A stretch of DNA of 6,153 nt from positions 1-6,153 of the forward strand of contig JALUWH010000300.1 of assembly GCA_027019685.1 (NCBI GenBank), in the 5' to 3' direction. Below the pieces are notes generated by a model. The model was given only the letters and a program-made list of their open reading frames with translations, was not told the DNA's origin and searched no databases. This document shows, one piece after another, positions 5,132 to 6,153 of the stretch (its first letter is position 1; every line of letters begins with the position of its first letter). This DNA comes from Ghiorsea sp. (GTDB taxonomy: Bacteria; Pseudomonadota; Zetaproteobacteria; Mariprofundales; Mariprofundaceae). The translations under genes and the position numbers were made by a program.

Positions 5132-6153
5132 ATGACAACAGCAGATATCTTTCTTTGGTTTACCGCTGGTCTTCTTTCTTTATCCATTGCGGCTTATGTA
5201 TTTGCCCGCAATAAAGCTATCAATATCGAAAACCTTGAAGGCAGGCTTCATTCTCGCCCTAATTTCTTTGGTTGGTATGCCGTAAGTAAGGTACTTACCC
5301 CTGCACTTGTGATTGGTTTTGTATATTCTATTTTACATATGAGTGGCTTAGTTTCGCAACCTGAAGTCTTGCTTACCATCGTCTTTATAGCTGCAATCGT
5401 GAACTTCTCCATCAGCATCAAACATATCCAACGTAATTTTAGGGCAAGGCAAGCTGTTGAGAAAACATCCAAACGCTTATTTTTTATTGCTGCTTTAATT
5501 TCTATTCTTACCACAATAGGTATTGTCTTCTCCGTACTTTTTGAAGCCATTCGCTTTTTTAATATCATCCCACTCTGGGACTTCCTTACAGGCACAACTT
5601 GGAACCCTGACACAGCATTCTTGATTGGTGCAGGGCGCGATGAAGGTGGTGCTGTGCCAGAATTTGGCTCTTTGCCTATTTTTGCAGGCACATTAATGAT
5701 AACTGTTATTGCCATGCTAGTTGCTATCCCTGTGGGCTTATTTGCTGCAATTTATATGTCTGAATATGCAAGTAACCGTGCGCGTAACATCCTAAAACCA
5801 ACACTAGAGATTTTGGCAGGTATCCCCACTGTTGTTTATGGTTTTTTTGCTGCAATCACCATTAGCCCCTTGGTTGTACAAGCTGCTGATGCTTTGGGTT
5901 TGCATGCAGACTTCACCAATGCACTTGCACCAGGGATGATTATGGGGGTGATGATTATTCCTTTTATTTCATCGCTTTCTGATGATGTGATTCGTGCAGT
6001 GCCTCAGCCGCTACGTGATGGTTCACTGGCACTTGGCACAACACAATCAGAAACCATTCGCCATGTGGTTTTACCGAGCGCATTTCCAGGTATTGTTGCT
6101 GCTTTCTTATTGGCAGCCTCCCGAGCCATTGGTGAAACGATGATTGTGGTCAT
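5132..6153 (+). CDS. pstC: PstC, phosphate ABC transporter permease, 3' end cut off
   Basis: Inner-membrane permease that, with PstA, forms the phosphate channel driven by PstB. The window holds 340 codons and the gene continues past the right edge. The N-terminal region (about 1-140) has hydrophobic segments near 6-24, 51-70, 79-96 and 115-140. It is an extension absent from the 319-residue E. coli protein and resembles the domain described in long PstC proteins (DUF3708 type). The transport core starts near 180 with GTLMITVIAMLVAIPVGL, then has EILAGIPTVVYGFFA, the ATPase-coupling EAA-like loop around LRDGSLALGTT and VVLPSAFPGI (about 294-321), and RAIGETM (331-337). The start is forced: an in-frame TGA lies at 5123-5125 with no other start codon between. 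The GGAG at 5116-5119 is 12 bases from the ATG, rather far, so translation may be weak. The region 5034-5131 shows no Pho box or clear promoter, so expression probably depends on read-through from pstS. Confidence 0.95.
   Translation, partial: MTTADIFLWFTAGLLSLSIAAYVFARNKAINIENLEGRLHSRPNFFGWYAVSKVLTPALVIGFVYSILHMSGLVSQPEVLLTIVFIAAIVNFSISIKHIQRNFRARQAVEKTSKRLFFIAALISILTTIGIVFSVLFEAIRFFNIIPLWDFLTGTTWNPDTAFLIGAGRDEGGAVPEFGSLPIFAGTLMITVIAMLVAIPVGLFAAIYMSEYASNRARNILKPTLEILAGIPTVVYGFFAAITISPLVVQAADALGLHADFTNALAPGMIMGVMIIPFISSLSDDVIRAVPQPLRDGSLALGTTQSETIRHVVLPSAFPGIVAAFLLAASRAIGETMIVV

Noticed and set aside
5248..5715. Minus-strand open frame of 155 codons
   Set aside because: It is wholly antisense to pstC, whose plus-strand product is clearly recognisable. 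The opposite-strand product looks like no known protein and has no ribosome-binding support.

Overview
The window looks like chromosomal DNA of a Gram-negative proteobacterium of fairly low GC content, about 40% by eye. It carries a phosphate-starvation (Pho) locus next to a tRNA gene. The Gram-negative assignment rests on an outer-membrane porin with a signal peptide and C-terminal phenylalanine, periplasmic PstS, and Pho boxes close to the enterobacterial consensus. A gamma- or zeta-proteobacterium is plausible, but I cannot fix the lineage from this sequence.

Layout from left to right: the 3' three-quarters of a tRNA-Pro(GGG) gene (+). It converges with a leftward operon that runs, in transcription order, cyclic-nucleotide-binding-fold protein, phoB, phoR. 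These genes are packed tightly: the first stop codon abuts the phoB start, and phoB and phoR overlap by ATGA. A 177-bp divergent regulatory region (2548-2724) holds two Pho boxes pointing in opposite directions. To its right lie a porin gene (+) with its own terminator, then pstS with a third Pho box, a strong hairpin terminator, and the start of pstC, which runs off the right edge.

How the parts likely work together: at low phosphate, PhoR phosphorylates PhoB. PhoB then binds the three Pho boxes, raising its own operon (autoregulation), the porin (outer-membrane entry) and PstS (periplasmic capture). PstC forms part of the inner-membrane channel. PstA, PstB and PhoU would be expected beyond the right edge.

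The least conventional elements are these. (1) A CRP-like sensor-fold protein without a DNA-binding domain is the first gene of the phoBR operon and lacks the residues that usually bind cAMP. (2) A strong terminator separates pstS from pstC. (3) The Pho-linked intergenic regions share short sequence words, including AACTTCCT three times. (4) An unexplained 12-bp direct repeat lies behind phoR. No insertion sequence, CRISPR array or phage gene is visible, and I see no clearly undescribed system beyond the unusual phoBR partner.
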